Program-made: the position numbers and the translations under genes
Assembly (NCBI RefSeq): GCF_026627255.1
Contig: NZ_JAPNLM010000003.1
Coordinates: forward strand, 372,001-436,000
Direction: 5' to 3'
DNA: 64,000 nt
Origin: Streptomyces antarcticus
Lineage (GTDB): Bacteria; Actinomycetota; Actinomycetes; Streptomycetales; Streptomycetaceae
In this document: positions 44,077-53,781 of the stretch, piece after piece
How the letters are laid out: each line of letters opens with the position of its first letter
Position numbering within the stretch: the stretch's first letter is position 1
Notes under the pieces: generated by a model
Told to the model about the DNA's origin: nothing
The model's database searches: none
Seen by the model: only the letters and a program-made list of their open reading frames with translations

Positions 44077-44637
44077 TCAGGTGCGGCAGAACTTCGCGAA
44101 GGCGCTCTGGGCGCCGGCGAGGAAGCCCTGTGCGAAGGCGGCTTCGACGGCCGCGTCCTGGGCGGTGAGTCCGGGCTTCTTGTGCGGCTTGGGCTTGCTG
44201 TCGCAGTCCTCCTGGGCCGCCTGCTTGCCCGCCTTGACACCCTCGCTGAAGCCCTGCTGGCGGGCCTTGCGGATGGCGTTCTTGTCCGTCTCCTTCTGCG
44301 CGCTGTCCGCCTTGAGCACCTGGCAGTTCCTGAAGCCGCCGGTGTCGGGCAGGACCGTGAAGTCGGTGCTCTTCTGGAAGCGCACCAGTGAGAACGTCCC
44401 GTCGGGCTTGACCGGCAGGGTGTCGACGCCCTCACCGCCGTCGATCTTCAGACCCACCTTCGGGTCCCAGCCGGATCCGCTGATGGTGATGCTCAGTCCG
44501 TTGTCGGCGGGTTTCACGGTGCAGGTGCCGATGGCGGGCGCCGCGGTCGCCGCCGGAGCCAGGGCGACCAGGCTCCCGGCGAAGAACGAGCAGGCGACCA
44601 GAGAAGTGACCGTGGTGCGGCGGCTGTGCCGGTTCAT
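44077..44637 (-). CDS. Secreted hypothetical protein
   Basis: A 186-residue exported protein. A 32-residue signal peptide with an AAA-AP cleavage region (VALAPAATAAP) precedes a small beta-rich domain (35-105: GTCTVKPADNGLSITISGSGWDP) with two cysteine pairs, then a charged helical C-terminus ending AFAKFCRT. GGAGGAA lies 8 bases before the ATG. No known catalytic motif; a cell-envelope role is inferred only from export. Confidence 0.82.
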   Translation of the reverse strand: MNRHSRRTTVTSLVACSFFAGSLVALAPAATAAPAIGTCTVKPADNGLSITISGSGWDPKVGLKIDGGEGVDTLPVKPDGTFSLVRFQKSTDFTVLPDTGGFRNCQVLKADSAQKETDKNAIRKARQQGFSEGVKAGKQAAQEDCDSKPKPHKKPGLTAQDAAVEAAFAQGFLAGAQSAFAKFCRT

Positions 44638-44889
44638 GGTGGGGTTCCTCCCTCGCGATGCTGCGGAGAGGGAGAGGCGAGGAGACGACCGTAGGGGGCG
44701 ACCGCGCGCACGCGCGGTGTCGCGACGGACGCACCGCGGCCTGCGGGCGTCGGCCCGGCACAGCCGGACCACGCTCCGGGACTCTCCCTCCGGCCACCGC
44801 ACCGGGCGGTGGTCTGGATCACTCGGACGGCGCCCGTCCCGTCCATCGTCCTCCGTCCCGGACGGGGTGTCGACCGGGCAGGGGGGTGC

Positions 44890-45690
44890 TCAAGTGCGCG
44901 GGACGGCCGTCACGGTGTGCGTACCCGAGTTGTTGCCCGGGTCCGGGTCACCGGGCGCGGTGATGGTGGCGTGGATGGCCCCGGGCCCGTTTCTGGTGAC
45001 CGTGGCGAGCAGCGGGATCTGGTTCTTGGCGCCCTTCGCGAGGGTGCCGCCGGTGCAGCGGTAGCCCGTGGTGCCGGTCGCCGAGCACTGGAAGCCGTTG
45101 AAGGTGCCGGACTCCGGTGCACGCCGTAGCGACAGCGAACCAGAGGCCTGGACCTGGATGACGACGTCCTTCGCGTCGGCACCGGAGTTGGAGTAGGCGA
45201 CCCAGTAGTTGCGGTTCGTGCCCGACGGCGGGCTGGCCTCGCCGGTGATGGCCCCGATGGACACGTCGGACGGGGCGTTGGCGGACCCGGCCGGTTCGGA
45301 GCAGACCTCGTTCGACTCGTAATTCGAGCCGAAGTCACTGATGACCCCGTCCCCGCCCCTGGTGTGGCTCTCCACCACCGCACAGTAGGCGACGCCGGGT
45401 CTGATGCCTGCGTTCACCGTTTTGACAACGGTCCGGTTCACGCTGGGGACTTCGCCGACCAGCCTGATGCGCCGGACCTCACCCGCGCCCTGCGGGCGCA
45501 GGATGAGGACGTGGGAATCGTCGTCGGCGTCGGTGTCCCGGAAGGTGACGGTGACGTCGGGAGCGTCCAGCCGCACGCTCACCAGTTGGGAGGATTGCGC
45601 GGGCGTGGCGAGACCGACGGCCAGTCCGCAGGCCAGACCGGTACCGACCGACGCCCGGTACATCCACCGGAGGCGTCCCTTGCCTGTCAT
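44890..45690 (-). CDS. Secreted protein with DUF11-like domain
   Basis: A 266-residue exported protein with a signal peptide (GLACGLAVGLATPAQSS, cleavage near residue 33). Residues 40-135 form one beta domain and residues 145-266 another with NYWVAYSNSGADAKDVVIQVQASGSL and DPDPGNNSGTHTV, typical of DUF11/CARDB-type surface repeats. ATG at 45690 after GGGGA. Same strand as the secreted protein at 44077, separated by a 252-bp region without a gene. Confidence 0.82.
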   Translation of the reverse strand: MTGKGRLRWMYRASVGTGLACGLAVGLATPAQSSQLVSVRLDAPDVTVTFRDTDADDDSHVLILRPQGAGEVRRIRLVGEVPSVNRTVVKTVNAGIRPGVAYCAVVESHTRGGDGVISDFGSNYESNEVCSEPAGSANAPSDVSIGAITGEASPPSGTNRNYWVAYSNSGADAKDVVIQVQASGSLSLRRAPESGTFNGFQCSATGTTGYRCTGGTLAKGAKNQIPLLATVTRNGPGAIHATITAPGDPDPGNNSGTHTVTAVPRT

Positions 45691-45846
45691 GGGAATCCCC
45701 GTTCTCAGCCGCAATGGGATGGTTCCAGCCTCCGCTCGTGCGTGGACCACGGCACATCGCCGGGGAGCCGGTGGCCGCCGTCCCCGAGCCCCGGCGGCTC
45801 CGCGCTCCGCTGGGACACCGGCGGGATGGAGTGAGACCCTTGCTGC

Positions 45847-47943
45847 ATGGGCCGAAGGGGAGAGAACCCCGAAGTCGGCTGGCCCGCGCGGCCGGACACG
45901 AGCCTTGCGCTCAACCGCATGGGTACGTTCGACTGGGACCTCGACAGCGGTCGGATGCATCTGGATCCGACCGCCCTCGAGGTGCTCGACCTGCGCCCGG
46001 ACGAGTTCCCCGGTACCCCCGCCGGGCTGGGCCTGCGGATCCCGCCCGCCGAGGCGGCCCGGCTCGACGCCCGGGTCGCGCAGGCGCTCAAGGACGGCCG
46101 CAGCCACTACGGCGCCTACGTCCGCAGCCGCCGCCGGGACGGCTCCCCGGCCTGGACCCACCTCCAGGGTCACGTCCTGCGGGAGCGCGACGGCCGCCCG
46201 TACCGCGTCATCGGGATACTCCGCGACGCCGCCCACGACCCGGGCGAGCCCGGAGCCGCCGGCGAGCGGGACGAGGGACGGCGGCGCATGACGGGGGTCG
46301 TCGAGCGGACCACCGCCATCCTCGCCCACGCCCGCACCGTCAACGACGTGACCGACACCCTCAAGGACCCGGAGGCCCTCGGGCACCTCGGCGCGGTCAG
46401 CGTGATGCTCGGCGTCGTCGACGGCGGCCGGATCCACCTGGTCGCGGAGGGACAGCTCGGTTCGTACGTGCCCGAGATCGAGTACACCCGGATCGACGCG
46501 CGGTTCCCCATGAGCGAGGCCGTACGGACCATGCAGCCGGTGGTCCTCGGCTCGCGTGAGGAGTTCCAGCGGCGCTACCCGCAGCTCTGGCCGTACATCG
46601 AGCCGCTGGCCGTCCGCAGCGGGGTCTACCTGCCGCTGATCGCCCAGGGGCGCTCCATCGGCGCGCTCGGGCTCCTCTACACGCGGGACGGCGACTTCAC
46701 CGCCGAGGAGCGGAACCTGCTGATGGCCCTCGGTAGCGGCATCGCGCAGAGCCTCCAGCGCGCGATCCTCTTCGAGCAGGAGCACGACCTCGCCGAAGGG
46801 CTCCAGCGCGCCATGCTGCCCCGCCGGATCCCGGACGTGCCGGGCGCGCGGATCGCCGTACGGTACCGGTCCGCCCGGATGGGGCGGGACGTCGGCGGCG
46901 ACTGGTACGACGTCATCCCGCTCGGCGAGGGCCGCGTCGGCGTGATGATCGGCGATGTGGAGGGGCACGACACGGACGCCGCCGCCGTCATGGGCCAGCT
47001 GCGGATCGTCCTGCGCGCCTACATCACCGAGGGGCACACCCCCGGCGCGGCGATGGAACGGGCCTCGGCCTTTCTCCGCGACCTGGAGACGGAACGGTTC
47101 GCCACCTGTACGTACGCCGAAGTGGACCTGAACACCGGGCTGCTCGGCATGGTCCGCGCCGGGCACCTCGACCCGGTCGTGCGGCGCGGCGACGGGAGCT
47201 GCCACCGCGTCCAGGTGGCCGGCGGCCTCCCCCTCGGCCTGCCGAGAGGGGACGGAGCGCCGGCCGAGGGGCCGGTGACCGGCTCCGGATACCCCGTCAC
47301 CAGCCTCGAACTCCACCCCGGCGACACCCTGTTGCTCTGCACGGACGGGCTGATCGAACGGCCCGGCAGCGACGCGGACACCGGCATGCGGGAGTTCATG
47401 GACGCCGTCCGCGACGGCCCAGCCGACGTGGAGGAACTCGCCGACGTGCTCTGCGACCTGGTCGGGGACGCGGGCGGCGGGGACGACATGGCCCTGCTCG
47501 TGCTGCGCCGCCGCGGCACACCCGACGCACGCGGCGGCGGCCCGCTGCGCCACCGCCTGGACCCGGGCGACACGGACGCCCCGGCGGCGGTCCGGCACCT
47601 GATCCGGGCCGCGGTGGCCGCATGGGGCGCCGGGGAGCGGGCCGACGAGATCGAGCTGGCCGCGGACGAGCTGATGACCAACGCCCTCGTCCACACCGAC
47701 GGCGGCGCCCAGGTGGGACTGCGGCTGACGGCGCAGGGACGCGTGCGGTTCGAGGTCGAGGACACCAGCAGCGCCTTGCCGCGGCCGCGCGATGCGGGGG
47801 ACTGGGAGGAGTCGGGGCGCGGGCTGCTCCTGGTGGACCGCCTCGCGGACGCCTGGGGCGTGGAGCCCCGGGGCGGCGGGAAACGCGTGTGGTGCGAGTT
47901 CGACCTCGCCGGCCCGGAAGCGGCCCCGGAGGCCGCCGCGTAA
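45847..47943 (+). CDS. PAS-GAF-SpoIIE phosphatase with C-terminal HATPase
   Basis: A 698-residue signalling protein. PAS domain about 15-125 (GTFDWDLDSGRMHLDP), GAF domain about 150-310, PP2C-type SpoIIE phosphatase 330-550 with metal ligands in GRDVGGDWYDVIPL and GDVEGHD, and an RsbW-like ATPase at 565-690 (ADELMTNALVHTDGG, SGRGLLLVDRLAD). It thus carries both a phosphatase and a kinase-type domain of partner-switching pathways that control sigma factors through STAS proteins. ATG at 45847. The sensory ligand is unknown. Confidence 0.93.
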   Translation: MGRRGENPEVGWPARPDTSLALNRMGTFDWDLDSGRMHLDPTALEVLDLRPDEFPGTPAGLGLRIPPAEAARLDARVAQALKDGRSHYGAYVRSRRRDGSPAWTHLQGHVLRERDGRPYRVIGILRDAAHDPGEPGAAGERDEGRRRMTGVVERTTAILAHARTVNDVTDTLKDPEALGHLGAVSVMLGVVDGGRIHLVAEGQLGSYVPEIEYTRIDARFPMSEAVRTMQPVVLGSREEFQRRYPQLWPYIEPLAVRSGVYLPLIAQGRSIGALGLLYTRDGDFTAEERNLLMALGSGIAQSLQRAILFEQEHDLAEGLQRAMLPRRIPDVPGARIAVRYRSARMGRDVGGDWYDVIPLGEGRVGVMIGDVEGHDTDAAAVMGQLRIVLRAYITEGHTPGAAMERASAFLRDLETERFATCTYAEVDLNTGLLGMVRAGHLDPVVRRGDGSCHRVQVAGGLPLGLPRGDGAPAEGPVTGSGYPVTSLELHPGDTLLLCTDGLIERPGSDADTGMREFMDAVRDGPADVEELADVLCDLVGDAGGGDDMALLVLRRRGTPDARGGGPLRHRLDPGDTDAPAAVRHLIRAAVAAWGAGERADEIELAADELMTNALVHTDGGAQVGLRLTAQGRVRFEVEDTSSALPRPRDAGDWEESGRGLLLVDRLADAWGVEPRGGGKRVWCEFDLAGPEAAPEAAA

Positions 47944-48370
47944 GGCTCACACCGCGGGGTACGGGGCCCGCGCCCGGGGTACGGGGCCCGCGCCGCCGCC
48001 CGGGTGTTCCGCGGGGCGATGAGCTCGCGGCCGGTGGCCGGTGTGGCCGGTGTGGCCGGTGTGGCCGGTGTGGCCGGGGCGGACGGGGCGGACGGGGCGG
48101 ACGGCGGACGCCGGGCGCGGTGCGCAGGGGGCGCCACGGGTCCCGACGGCGCAGGTCTTCGGCTGGCGACGTGGCCGCCCCGTGGGTGCCGTGGCCGCCG
48201 GGGCCGTGGCTGCCAGACACGGCACCCGCTGATCTGCGGGGCGGCGACGCGCACATGCCCGGCCCGGCGTCCGCGTCCCGGCGGTCCGGTGCGCGCCCGA
48301 ACGGCTGAACGCGTGGGTCCGCGCCCGGTTCGTGGGGTCCGGCCCGGGCCCGGGGGTCGATCCTGCCCGG
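47944..48370. other. 427-bp non-coding region with 9-bp tandem repeats
   Basis: GGCCGGTGT occurs about five times at 48036-48076 and GGCGGACGG about three times at 48078-48104. No ORF with coding character is seen. The region ends with the start of the phosphodiester glycosidase gene, whose promoter is not recognisable. Confidence 0.5.
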
Positions 48371-51142
48371 GTGTCGATCCCGCGCCCGCTGCTGCCCGTG
48401 CTCCCCCTGCCCCTTCCCCTGCTCCTCGCCGTGGCCCTCGTCGTTGCCCTCGTCGTGCCCGCGCGCGCCGCCGACCGGGCCGCCGGCCGGGACGGCGACG
48501 GTGTCGAGACCGCCCGGACCAGCCGCCAAGTGGCCCCCGGTGTACGGCTGGAGTCGTACGACCGGCTCGAGGCCGACCGCTGGCTGCGGATCGACGAGCT
48601 CGTCGTCGACCTCGGGGGAAGCGGCGGAGTACGGGCCGAGTACCTGGGCGTCGCCGGCGCCGCCACCGTCGCCGACGCCGTCGCCCGGCACCGGGCCGGT
48701 CCGGGCCGGCGCGTGGTCGCCGCCGTCAACGGGGACTTCTTCGACATCGGCCGCACGGGCGCCCCGCTCGGCCCCGGCCTCGCCGCCGGGCGGCTGCTCC
48801 ACTCGGCGTCGCCCGGGGCGGGCCGCGCCGTCGGCTTCGGCGCCGACGGCAGCGGCCGCGTCCTGCGGATCGGCCTCACCGGAGCGGTCACCCTGCCCGG
48901 CGGCCGCGCCCGCCCGCTCACCGGCCACAACGCAGCCCGGCCCCCCGCCGACGGCATCGCCGCCTACACCGCCGACTGGGCGGGCACCGCGATCCCGGAC
49001 CGCGACGGCGCCACCGCCGTCGACGTACGCGACGGACGGGTCACCGCCGTCCGGGCGGTACGGGATCCCGCCCGGACGGAGCGGCGTCCCGCCCCCGGAA
49101 CCACCCTGCTGCTCGGCCTCGGCGGCGCCGCGGCCGAACTCGCCGCCCTGCGCCCCGGGAACCCCGTCGCCGTGGCGGCCCGGGCCGTGCCCGACCCGGG
49201 CCCGGCGCCGGTCGACGCGGTCGGCGGCCGGGAGCCGCTCGTCGTGGCCGGGGTCCCGCAGGACCACGACGGCGCGCCGAACAACGCCGCCGCACCGCGC
49301 ACCGCGGTCGGTCTCTCGCGCGACGGGCGCCGCCTGCGCCTCCTCACGGTGGACGGCCGCCAGCGCGACAGCGGCGGCCTCACCCTGACCGCGCTGGGCC
49401 GGCTGATGCACCGGACCGGCGCCCACGAGGCCCTCAACCTCGACGGCGGCGGCTCCTCGACCCTCCTCGCGGCGATCAGCGGAGTCACGGCCCCGGTCCT
49501 GGAGAACGCCCCCTCGGACGGCCGCCCGCGCCCGGTGCCCAACGGCCTCGTTCTCACCGCCCCCGAAGGCCCCGGCCGGACCACCGCCTTCCGGGTCGAC
49601 GCCCCCGGCGGCGCCCGGGTCTTTCCCGGCCTGACCCGCACCCTCACGGCCACCGGCCACGACGCCGCGCTCGGACCGGCCGCGGGCCGGCCCCGGTGGT
49701 CCGTCACGGCGGGCTCGATCGGGGCGGACGGAGTGCTCCGTGCTCCGCGCGCCGCCGGCGTCACGGCGTACGCCCGGCTCGGCGCGGCCCGCGGCACGCT
49801 CCGCCTCGACGTGCTCGGCCCCTTGGCCCGGATGCGCCCGGTCCCGGCCAGGATCGGCCTCGCGGAGGCGGGCGAGAGCGCCGGGTTCGTGCTGACCGGG
49901 TACGACGCCCAGGGCGCGGCCACCACCGTCGAACCCCGGGACGTGGCCCTGCGGTTCGACCGCTCGCGGTGGCGCGTCACCGGCGGTGCCGGGGGCGGCT
50001 TCACCGTCACCGCCCTCGTCCCGCGGGCCGCCGGGCGGCTGCTGGCCACCGTCCGGGCGACCGGGGCCACCGCCGAACTGGCCCTCGGGGTCGGCCTGGT
50101 CACCCGGGAGCTCGCCGGGCTGGAGGACGCCGCCGCCTGGACCGGCCCGGGCGCGGCCCCGGCCGAGGGCCACCCGGGCCCCGGGCTCGCCCTGCGACTC
50201 CACCCGCCGGACAACCGGTCGGCCCCGGGCGCCCCTTCGGCCCCCGGCGCTCCGGTGGCCTCCGGTGCCGCGGCGGCCCCGCCGCGGCCGCTGGCCGTGC
50301 CCCAGCTGGCCCGGGCGTTGACGCTGTGGGTCGGAGGTGACGGCTCCGGCGCCCGGCCCGCCGTGGAGCTGGCCGACGCGGACGGCGCCGCCGTCACGCT
50401 GCGCGGACCCGCCGCGGACTGGACCGGCTGGCGGGAGATCAACCTGCCGCTGCCCGCCGCACCGCAGTGGCCGCTCACCGTCACCGGGCTCTCGGCGTCC
50501 GGCGGGACCCGCCCGGGCCGGCTGCTGCTGGACACCCTGGCCGCCCGGACCCCGCCGACGGGGCCGGCGGCCCCCGGCCCGGCCCGGCCGGACCCGGTGG
50601 TGGCCACCGGCGCCGAAGTCCGCGCCCGGCCCTGGCGGTTCGCCGTCGCCCCCGACGCCGGGCACCCCCGGATGGCCGGCGCGGACCTGGTGGTGACGGG
50701 CGCCGAGCAGCGGCCGTTCCTGCACCGCGGAGTACGGTTCCTGCCGCTCGGCACCACCCGCCGCACCCTGGCCGGGGGCGGACTGGACCGCATGCGGGCC
50801 CTGCGGGAGGCGCTGGAGGCCGCCGCCCGGGATCCGGGCACGGGCGCGCTGGCGGTCGTACGCCGGCATTCCGTGCGCACCGTGGACCGCAAGGAGGAGG
50901 CCCTCTTGGCGCGCCACCTCGCGGAGTTCCGGCGTACCACCGGGAAGGGCGCGGCGGTGATCACCGCCGGCGCCCCGCGGTTCGCCGCCGGACGGTCCGA
51001 GGGCGTGCTCGCGCTCGCGGCGGCCCGTACCGGCTGGACCCTGGTGGGCGCCGACGCCTTCCCGGGTCCGGGCCGCGACTGGCTCTCCGTACGGCCGACC
51101 GGCCCGCGGCCCCGGACCCGGCCGGCCGCGGGGCCGCTCTGA
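48371..51142 (+). CDS. Secreted phosphodiester glycosidase-family protein
   Basis: A 923-residue exported protein. A signal peptide spans residues 1-35 (PLPLPLLLAVALVVALVVPARA). Residues 50-400 are a NAGPA domain (phosphodiester glycosidase) with VNGDFFDI, a second TAVGLSRDGRRLRLL strand and the NLDGGGSST motif near 355; the human member uncovers mannose 6-phosphate. The remaining 500 residues are Ig-like and metallophosphatase-tail-like beta domains. The GTG at 48371 is chosen for its position at the signal peptide; a GTG at 48332 is in frame. No ribosome site is clear. Confidence 0.87.
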   Translation: MSIPRPLLPVLPLPLPLLLAVALVVALVVPARAADRAAGRDGDGVETARTSRQVAPGVRLESYDRLEADRWLRIDELVVDLGGSGGVRAEYLGVAGAATVADAVARHRAGPGRRVVAAVNGDFFDIGRTGAPLGPGLAAGRLLHSASPGAGRAVGFGADGSGRVLRIGLTGAVTLPGGRARPLTGHNAARPPADGIAAYTADWAGTAIPDRDGATAVDVRDGRVTAVRAVRDPARTERRPAPGTTLLLGLGGAAAELAALRPGNPVAVAARAVPDPGPAPVDAVGGREPLVVAGVPQDHDGAPNNAAAPRTAVGLSRDGRRLRLLTVDGRQRDSGGLTLTALGRLMHRTGAHEALNLDGGGSSTLLAAISGVTAPVLENAPSDGRPRPVPNGLVLTAPEGPGRTTAFRVDAPGGARVFPGLTRTLTATGHDAALGPAAGRPRWSVTAGSIGADGVLRAPRAAGVTAYARLGAARGTLRLDVLGPLARMRPVPARIGLAEAGESAGFVLTGYDAQGAATTVEPRDVALRFDRSRWRVTGGAGGGFTVTALVPRAAGRLLATVRATGATAELALGVGLVTRELAGLEDAAAWTGPGAAPAEGHPGPGLALRLHPPDNRSAPGAPSAPGAPVASGAAAAPPRPLAVPQLARALTLWVGGDGSGARPAVELADADGAAVTLRGPAADWTGWREINLPLPAAPQWPLTVTGLSASGGTRPGRLLLDTLAARTPPTGPAAPGPARPDPVVATGAEVRARPWRFAVAPDAGHPRMAGADLVVTGAEQRPFLHRGVRFLPLGTTRRTLAGGGLDRMRALREALEAAARDPGTGALAVVRRHSVRTVDRKEEALLARHLAEFRRTTGKGAAVITAGAPRFAAGRSEGVLALAAARTGWTLVGADAFPGPGRDWLSVRPTGPRPRTRPAAGPL

Positions 51143-51194
51143 ACCGCCGGAGGGGGCGCGGGCGGCACCCGGGCGCCACCCGGCGGACTCGGGC

Positions 51195-51326
51195 CGCCTC
51201 GAGGAGGATGCGGGCCGGCTCCCGAGGCCGGGACGCCACCGGCCAGTGCCCCGTGTCCCGCTCCACGAGCCGCCGGCACCCGCCGTCCAGCCGCGGGGCC
51301 GCGTCCGGGTCCGGAAGACGTCCCAT
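51195..51326 (-). pseudogene. Remnant of an alpha/beta hydrolase (C-terminal end)
   Basis: On the minus strand the frame reads RRLVERDTGHWPVASRPRE then PARILLEAA. The histidine in TGHWPVASRP and the trailing LLEAA match the catalytic-His end of alpha/beta hydrolase-fold esterases. The upstream 90 percent of such a gene is absent and no stop follows at the expected place. It lies in the 351-bp gap between convergent genes. Confidence 0.4.
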
Positions 51327-51370
51327 GGGCCGAGCCAGGCGCCTGCGACCCGTACGCAGTTCGTCGTGGC

Positions 51371-51475
51371 GGCACCCTGGGGGTGTTGTCACACTCGTTC
51401 CCGCCGTGCGGCGCCTGGCACGCTCCCGCCTTGCGGGCGTACGGAACGACTTTGACGACACCCCCTGGCCGTGCC
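51371..51475. repeat. MITE-like or terminator-like inverted repeat element, copy D
   Basis: A 105-bp element with ends GGCACCCTGGGGGTGTTGTC (51371) and, reversed, GGCACGGCCAGGGGGTGTCG (51475), pairing over about 30 bp with a few mismatches. It sits between convergent genes (glycosidase and modBC) and would form a long hairpin able to end both transcripts. The middle (CGCCTTGCGGG) recalls copies A to C. Confidence 0.5.
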
Positions 51476-51493
51476 CTCCGACACCACCCGCGG

Positions 51494-53443
51494 CTACAGC
51501 GGGACGAGGGTGACCTCGGTGGCCTTCACGCTCGTCCACACCTCGACGCCGTCGGCGATGCCCAGTTCGGCGGCGGCCTCCGGGGTGATCTCCGCGACCA
51601 GGTCGGGTGCGTCGGGGGAGGAGACCAGGACGCGCAGCCGGCTGCCGACCGCGGTGACCTCGCGCACGGTGCCCCGCCAGACGTTGCGGGGGCTGCCGCC
51701 CGGGCGGTCCCGGTGCACGGAGACGGCCTCCGGGCCGATGATCGCGAGCGCCCGCGCCCCCTCCGGCAGCGCCTCGGCGACGACGAGACGGCCCCCGCCG
51801 GCGAGGACGAGGCCGTCGGCCGAGGCGGTGCCGGGCCAGGCGTTGCGCCCCAGCATCCGGGCCACCCACGGGGAACGCGGGTGCCGGGTCACCTCGGCGG
51901 GCGGCGCGTCCTGCAGGGTCCGCCCGTCGGCGAGTACGAGGACCCGGTCGGCCAGTGACACGGCCTCCACGGGATCGTGCGTGACGATCAGGCAGACGCC
52001 GCCGAAGCCCGCCAAGTGCGTGCGCAGGGTGTGCCGGACGTGGGCCCGCGTCGTCTGGTCGAGGGAGGCGAGCGGCTCGTCCAGGAGCAGCAGCCGGGGC
52101 CGGGCCGCGAGCGCCCGGGCGAGGGCGACGCGCTGGGCCTGGCCGCCGGACAGCTGCGCGGGCCTGCGCCGGGCCAGGTGCCCGACACCGAGCCGGTCCA
52201 GCCAGGCCTGGGCCTCGCGGCGGGCGTCGGCGCGCGGCACCCGGCGGGCGCGCAGCCCGTACGCGGTGTTCGCGAGGGCGCTCAGGTGCGGGAACAGCGC
52301 GCCGTCCTGCGGTACCCAGGCGACCTGGCGCCGGTGCGGGGGCAGCGCGGTCACGTCCGTACCGCCGAGGACGAGGTCGGCGTGGGCGCGCGGCGTCAGG
52401 CCGAGCAGGGCCCGCAGCAGTGTGGTCTTGCCGGCGCCGTTCTCGCCGACGACGGCGATGGTGGTGCCCGCCGCGGCGTCGAGCGTGAGGTCGTTGAAGC
52501 CGGTGACCTCGGCGTGCAGGGGCCAGCGGCCGCAGTCACGGGGCGCGCCCTCGGCCACGGCCCCGACGGGCTCCGCGGCCCCGCCCGGACGAACCGGGGG
52601 CGGGGTCTCCTCGGCGGGCTTCGGTGCCTCGGCGGCGCTCCGGGCGACCGGGGTGCCCGTCCAGCGGCCGCGCAGCGCGACCAGGACGGCCATGGCGACG
52701 GCGAGGAGCAGCAGCGAGACGGAGGTCGCCGCCTCGGGCTGGTCCTGGAGCAGCAGGTACACCTGGAGCGGCAGGGTCTGGGTGGTGCCCGGCAGGTTCC
52801 CCGCGAAGGTGATGGTCGCGCCGAACTCGCCCAGCGCGCGGGCCCAGGTGAGCGCGGCGCCCGCGATCAGGCCCGGGGCCACCATGGGCAGCGTGACGGT
52901 GAAGAACACCCGGACCGGCGGGGCGCCGAGGGAGGCGGCGGTCTCCTCGTAGCTCTGCTTCAGGCCGCCGAGGGCGCCCTCCAGGCTGATGACCAGGAAC
53001 GGCATCGCGACGAAGGTCGCGGCGACGACGGCGCCCGAGGTGTGGAACGGCAGGGTGATGCCGAAGCCGTCCTCCAGCCAGGGCCCCAGCAGCCCGCGGC
53101 GGCCGAAGCCCAGCAGCAGGGCCACACCGCCCACGGTCGGCGGCAACACCATCGGGAGCAGCACGAGCGAGCGGACGAGGGGCTTGCCCCTGAAGTCGAC
53201 CCGCGCCAGCAGCCAGGCGAGCGGCACGCCGAGGAGGAGCGAGAGACCGAGGGCCCACAGCGACACCAGCAGCGACAGCTTCAGGGCCTCGACCACGCCG
53301 GGGCTGGAGAGGTGGGTCGCGAGGTCGCCCCACTGGGTGCGGGTCAGGATGCCGAGGAGGGGCAGCAGCAGGAACGCGACGGCGAGCAGCGCGGGCAGCG
53401 CCAGGGCCACGGGGGGTCGGGTGTGGGTGCGGAGTCTGCTCAT
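51494..53443 (-). CDS. modBC: Molybdate ABC transporter, fused permease and ATPase (ModB-ModC)
   Basis: A 649-residue fusion. Residues 1-270 are the ModB permease with about six helices and the EAA loop (EETAASLGAPPVRVFFTVTLPM); residues 275-310 are a Pro/Ala/Glu linker; residues 315-515 are the ModC ATPase (GENGAGKTT near 335, [27 protein letters not shown]); residues 585-649 are a TOBE molybdate-binding domain. One chain carrying both roles is common in Streptomyces. ATG at 53443. It follows modA on the same strand, 338 bp downstream with a strong hairpin between. Confidence 0.93.
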   Translation of the reverse strand: MSRLRTHTRPPVALALPALLAVAFLLLPLLGILTRTQWGDLATHLSSPGVVEALKLSLLVSLWALGLSLLLGVPLAWLLARVDFRGKPLVRSLVLLPMVLPPTVGGVALLLGFGRRGLLGPWLEDGFGITLPFHTSGAVVAATFVAMPFLVISLEGALGGLKQSYEETAASLGAPPVRVFFTVTLPMVAPGLIAGAALTWARALGEFGATITFAGNLPGTTQTLPLQVYLLLQDQPEAATSVSLLLLAVAMAVLVALRGRWTGTPVARSAAEAPKPAEETPPPVRPGGAAEPVGAVAEGAPRDCGRWPLHAEVTGFNDLTLDAAAGTTIAVVGENGAGKTTLLRALLGLTPRAHADLVLGGTDVTALPPHRRQVAWVPQDGALFPHLSALANTAYGLRARRVPRADARREAQAWLDRLGVGHLARRRPAQLSGGQAQRVALARALAARPRLLLLDEPLASLDQTTRAHVRHTLRTHLAGFGGVCLIVTHDPVEAVSLADRVLVLADGRTLQDAPPAEVTRHPRSPWVARMLGRNAWPGTASADGLVLAGGGRLVVAEALPEGARALAIIGPEAVSVHRDRPGGSPRNVWRGTVREVTAVGSRLRVLVSSPDAPDLVAEITPEAAAELGIADGVEVWTSVKATEVTLVPL

Positions 53444-53559
53444 GAGGGGTTCCTGGCTTGGGGGTTACGGCGGCGTGTGAAGCGTACGGCGGCCGGCGGC
53501 GCGTGAGGCGGCGGCCGCCGGCCGACGTGCCGGGCCGTGCGCGGGGCCGCGTGCCGGGC

Positions 53560-53650
53560 CGTCCGACGTCTGGAGGTGCGTGGCCCGGACGTCCGGCGCC
53601 CGGAGCCGCGTCGCGCAGAGGTGCGTGGCTCGGAGCCGCGTCGCGCGGAC
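53560..53650. repeat. Imperfect tandem repeats between modA and modBC
   Basis: Two to three copies of a unit containing GTGCGTGGC-CGGA and CGGAGCCGCGTCGCGC lie at 53575-53645. The 338-bp intergenic region holds no gene; the repeats precede a 17-bp perfect hairpin. Confidence 0.5.
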
Positions 53651-53653
53651 GTG

Positions 53654-53698
53654 CCGGGAGGGACCGCCCGTCCCCCCGGACCGGGCGGTCCCTCCCGG
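53654..53698 (-). terminator. Strong hairpin between modA and modBC
   Basis: CCGGGAGGGACCGCCCG (53654-53670) pairs perfectly with 53682-53698, leaving an 11-base loop. It is transcribed after modA and before modBC. It can act as a partial terminator or as a 3' stabiliser that makes more modA than modBC mRNA, as is usual when a binding protein is needed in excess. Confidence 0.75.
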
Positions 53699-53781
53699 TC
53701 CCGCCGCCGGCGTGGTGCCTACGCGGCCCCACGGTGACGGCAGGACGGCGGCGTTAGGTGCGCGGCCGGTGCGGTGCCCGC

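Noticed and set aside
47396..50917. A 1173-codon open frame on the minus strand across the phosphatase end and the glycosidase gene
   Set aside because: It is antisense to genes with clear domains, and its product is Arg/Gly/Pro low complexity. Long antisense frames are normal at this GC content.
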